NCBI GenBank assembly: GCA_030668025.1
Contig: DAOUUT010000158.1
Span: 1-8,449 of the forward strand
Source of the DNA: Promethearchaeota archaeon
Lineage (GTDB): Archaea > Asgardarchaeota > Lokiarchaeia > Sigynarchaeales > SOKP01
Direction of reading: 5' to 3'
Length of the DNA stretch: 8,449 nucleotides
Shown in pieces: positions 7,467 to 8,449 of this stretch. Both the position numbers and the translations under genes were made by a program. Below the pieces are notes generated by a model that searched no databases, had not been told where the DNA came from, and saw only the letters and a program-made list of their open reading frames with translations. The first letter of the stretch is position 1. Each line of letters begins with the position of its first letter.

Positions 7467-8449
7467 TTAATGAACGAGGCTAATTAAGGATTGAAAAATA
7501 TTATCTTTTTCATTTGTTATGAGTTTTCTCGGGTAATTATAGATTGGACCAGAAGGTTTTGATGTATAATATGGACGATTGCAACCTGGACATCCCGATG
7601 TTAGAAATGCGCTGGTCTCGTCAATAATATTCCATAAATCTCTTTTATTTAAATTGAATTTGATTACATCGCCGTTAGTATTAAAAGTAAAATCTTTAAG
7701 GTTTTTAAGTCCATTTATAAGAAGATATCTTCCAAGCTGTATTTTTCTAAAATTAAAAACATCAGGTTGCCTGAGGTTTTCAAGATTTGTTCCTTTAATT
7801 GGTGTAAATGCAAATAAACTCACTCTGATTCTTAGTGTATTTAGTTTGTTAATCGTTGTTAAAATTTCTTTCTGAGTTTCGCCTAAACCAACGATTAAAT
7901 GTGTGGTAACAAATCCCTCTGAAAAAATTTCTAATGCCGCTTTAAGATTTTGAAAATGACTATCCCAATCGTAAGGGCTATTAACCTTTTTACCTTTTAC
8001 CTCCTCAAAAATCTTAGGCGTAGCGGCATCTAGAGCTATACCAACCCGCTCAACTCCAATATGTTTTATTTCTTCTAATTTTGCTCTCGACATAGGTGGT
8101 ATTGCGACAGATATTGGTGTATTACTGTTCTTTTTAATTTGAGTAATAATTTCCTTCAAATCTTGAAAATTTTGAGGGTAATTTAGTGTTTGAATGCAAA
8201 CTCTTTTAAACCTTTTTGTAGGTGGTAAATAACTAATTTTTGTTAGAAATTCTTTAAAAGGAAAAACTGGCCAACTTATTCGCGAGAGCATCTCAACTGA
8301 ACTTTCTGATTCCCTGGCTTGGGGACAAAAGCCACAATTTGCAATACAATGGCCCTCTTTATAAGTCATGATATAACATGTAGTTGGAGCATCTTTAAAT
8401 CTTTTACTTTGATATAATCCAAGCACTGAAGCGCTCCCAATTGACACCC
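7467..8449 (-). CDS. lipS1: Radical SAM protein LipS1, subunit of the two-component lipoyl synthase (5' end at window edge)
   Basis: About 326 visible residues of a BioB-like radical SAM protein, the expected partner of LipS2. The cluster motif C34-x3-C38-x2-C41 lies in EGHCIANCGFCPQARES (numbered from the GTG at 8447). VCIQTLNYP (83-91) is followed by SAM-domain strands such as VGIALDAATP (135-144) and THLIVGLGETQKE (182-194). The C-terminal signature TSGCPGCNRPYY (283-294), with C286 and C289, is characteristic of LipS1 and probably binds an auxiliary Fe-S cluster. It has no LipA-type N-terminal cysteine motif or RSSY end. The frame is still open at the window edge; the GTG at 8447 could be the start, but a start a few codons further out is more likely. 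The gene leads the minus-strand operon, with lplA beginning five bases after its stop. The old automatic label for such proteins is biotin synthase; I prefer LipS1 because of the C-terminal motif and the lplA/lipS2 neighbours. Confidence 0.87.
   Translation of the reverse strand, partial: VSIGSASVLGLYQSKRFKDAPTTCYIMTYKEGHCIANCGFCPQARESESSVEMLSRISWPVFPFKEFLTKISYLPPTKRFKRVCIQTLNYPQNFQDLKEIITQIKKNSNTPISVAIPPMSRAKLEEIKHIGVERVGIALDAATPKIFEEVKGKKVNSPYDWDSHFQNLKAALEIFSEGFVTTHLIVGLGETQKEILTTINKLNTLRIRVSLFAFTPIKGTNLENLRQPDVFNFRKIQLGRYLLINGLKNLKDFTFNTNGDVIKFNLNKRDLWNIIDETSAFLTSGCPGCNRPYYTSKPSGPIYNYPRKLITNEKDNIFQSLISLVH

Noticed and set aside
7579..7875. Plus-strand open frame of 98 residues inside lipS1
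   Set aside because: Antisense to the LipS1 C-terminal domain and its CPGC motif; no independent support.
7467..8449. Biotin synthase (BioB) as the identity of the first minus-strand gene
   Set aside because: The C-terminal CPGCNRPYY signature and adjacency to lplA and lipS2 fit LipS1, and no other biotin gene is nearby.

Overview
The window reads as a compact, AT-rich archaeal chromosome segment. The archaeal assignment rests on gene content: coenzyme F420 biosynthesis, a LipS1/LipS2-type lipoyl synthase pair of the kind shown in Thermococcus kodakarensis, and a short single-domain LplA like those of Thermoplasma and Thermococcus. The low GC, the arginine codons dominated by AGA/AGG/CGA, and a MoxR/DUF58 operon ending in an unfamiliar large membrane protein would fit an Asgard (Lokiarchaeia-like) genome. 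That placement is inference and is not proven by this window.

Positions 1-3226, plus strand: a three-gene operon holding the C-terminal part of a MoxR AAA+ ATPase (cut by the left edge), a membrane-anchored DUF58 / von Willebrand A protein with an intact MIDAS motif, and, three bases further on, a 482-residue membrane protein I do not recognise. It has about seven membrane segments and a charged, partly coiled-coil cytoplasmic insert. MoxR and DUF58 proteins commonly form a chaperone-like pair; the third protein is probably their membrane partner or client.

Positions 3236-8449, minus strand, convergent with the first operon across a 9-base gap: five tightly packed genes in the transcription order lipS1 - lplA - lipS2 - cofE/nitroreductase fusion - cofD. 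The first three form a near-complete lipoyl-group assembly module. LplA (or an octanoyltransferase of the same fold) would load the acyl group, and the two radical SAM proteins would insert the two sulfurs on the carrier protein. The last two make the phosphoenolpyruvate- or phospholactate-derived part and the glutamate tail of coenzyme F420. The CofE carries a C-terminal nitroreductase-like domain, as in actinobacterial FbiB, which suggests a route through dehydro-F420-0.

The right edge cuts lipS1 at or within a few codons of its start, so the promoter of the minus-strand operon lies outside the window. No RNA gene, mobile element, CRISPR array or long non-coding stretch was seen. The longest space between genes is 58 bases.
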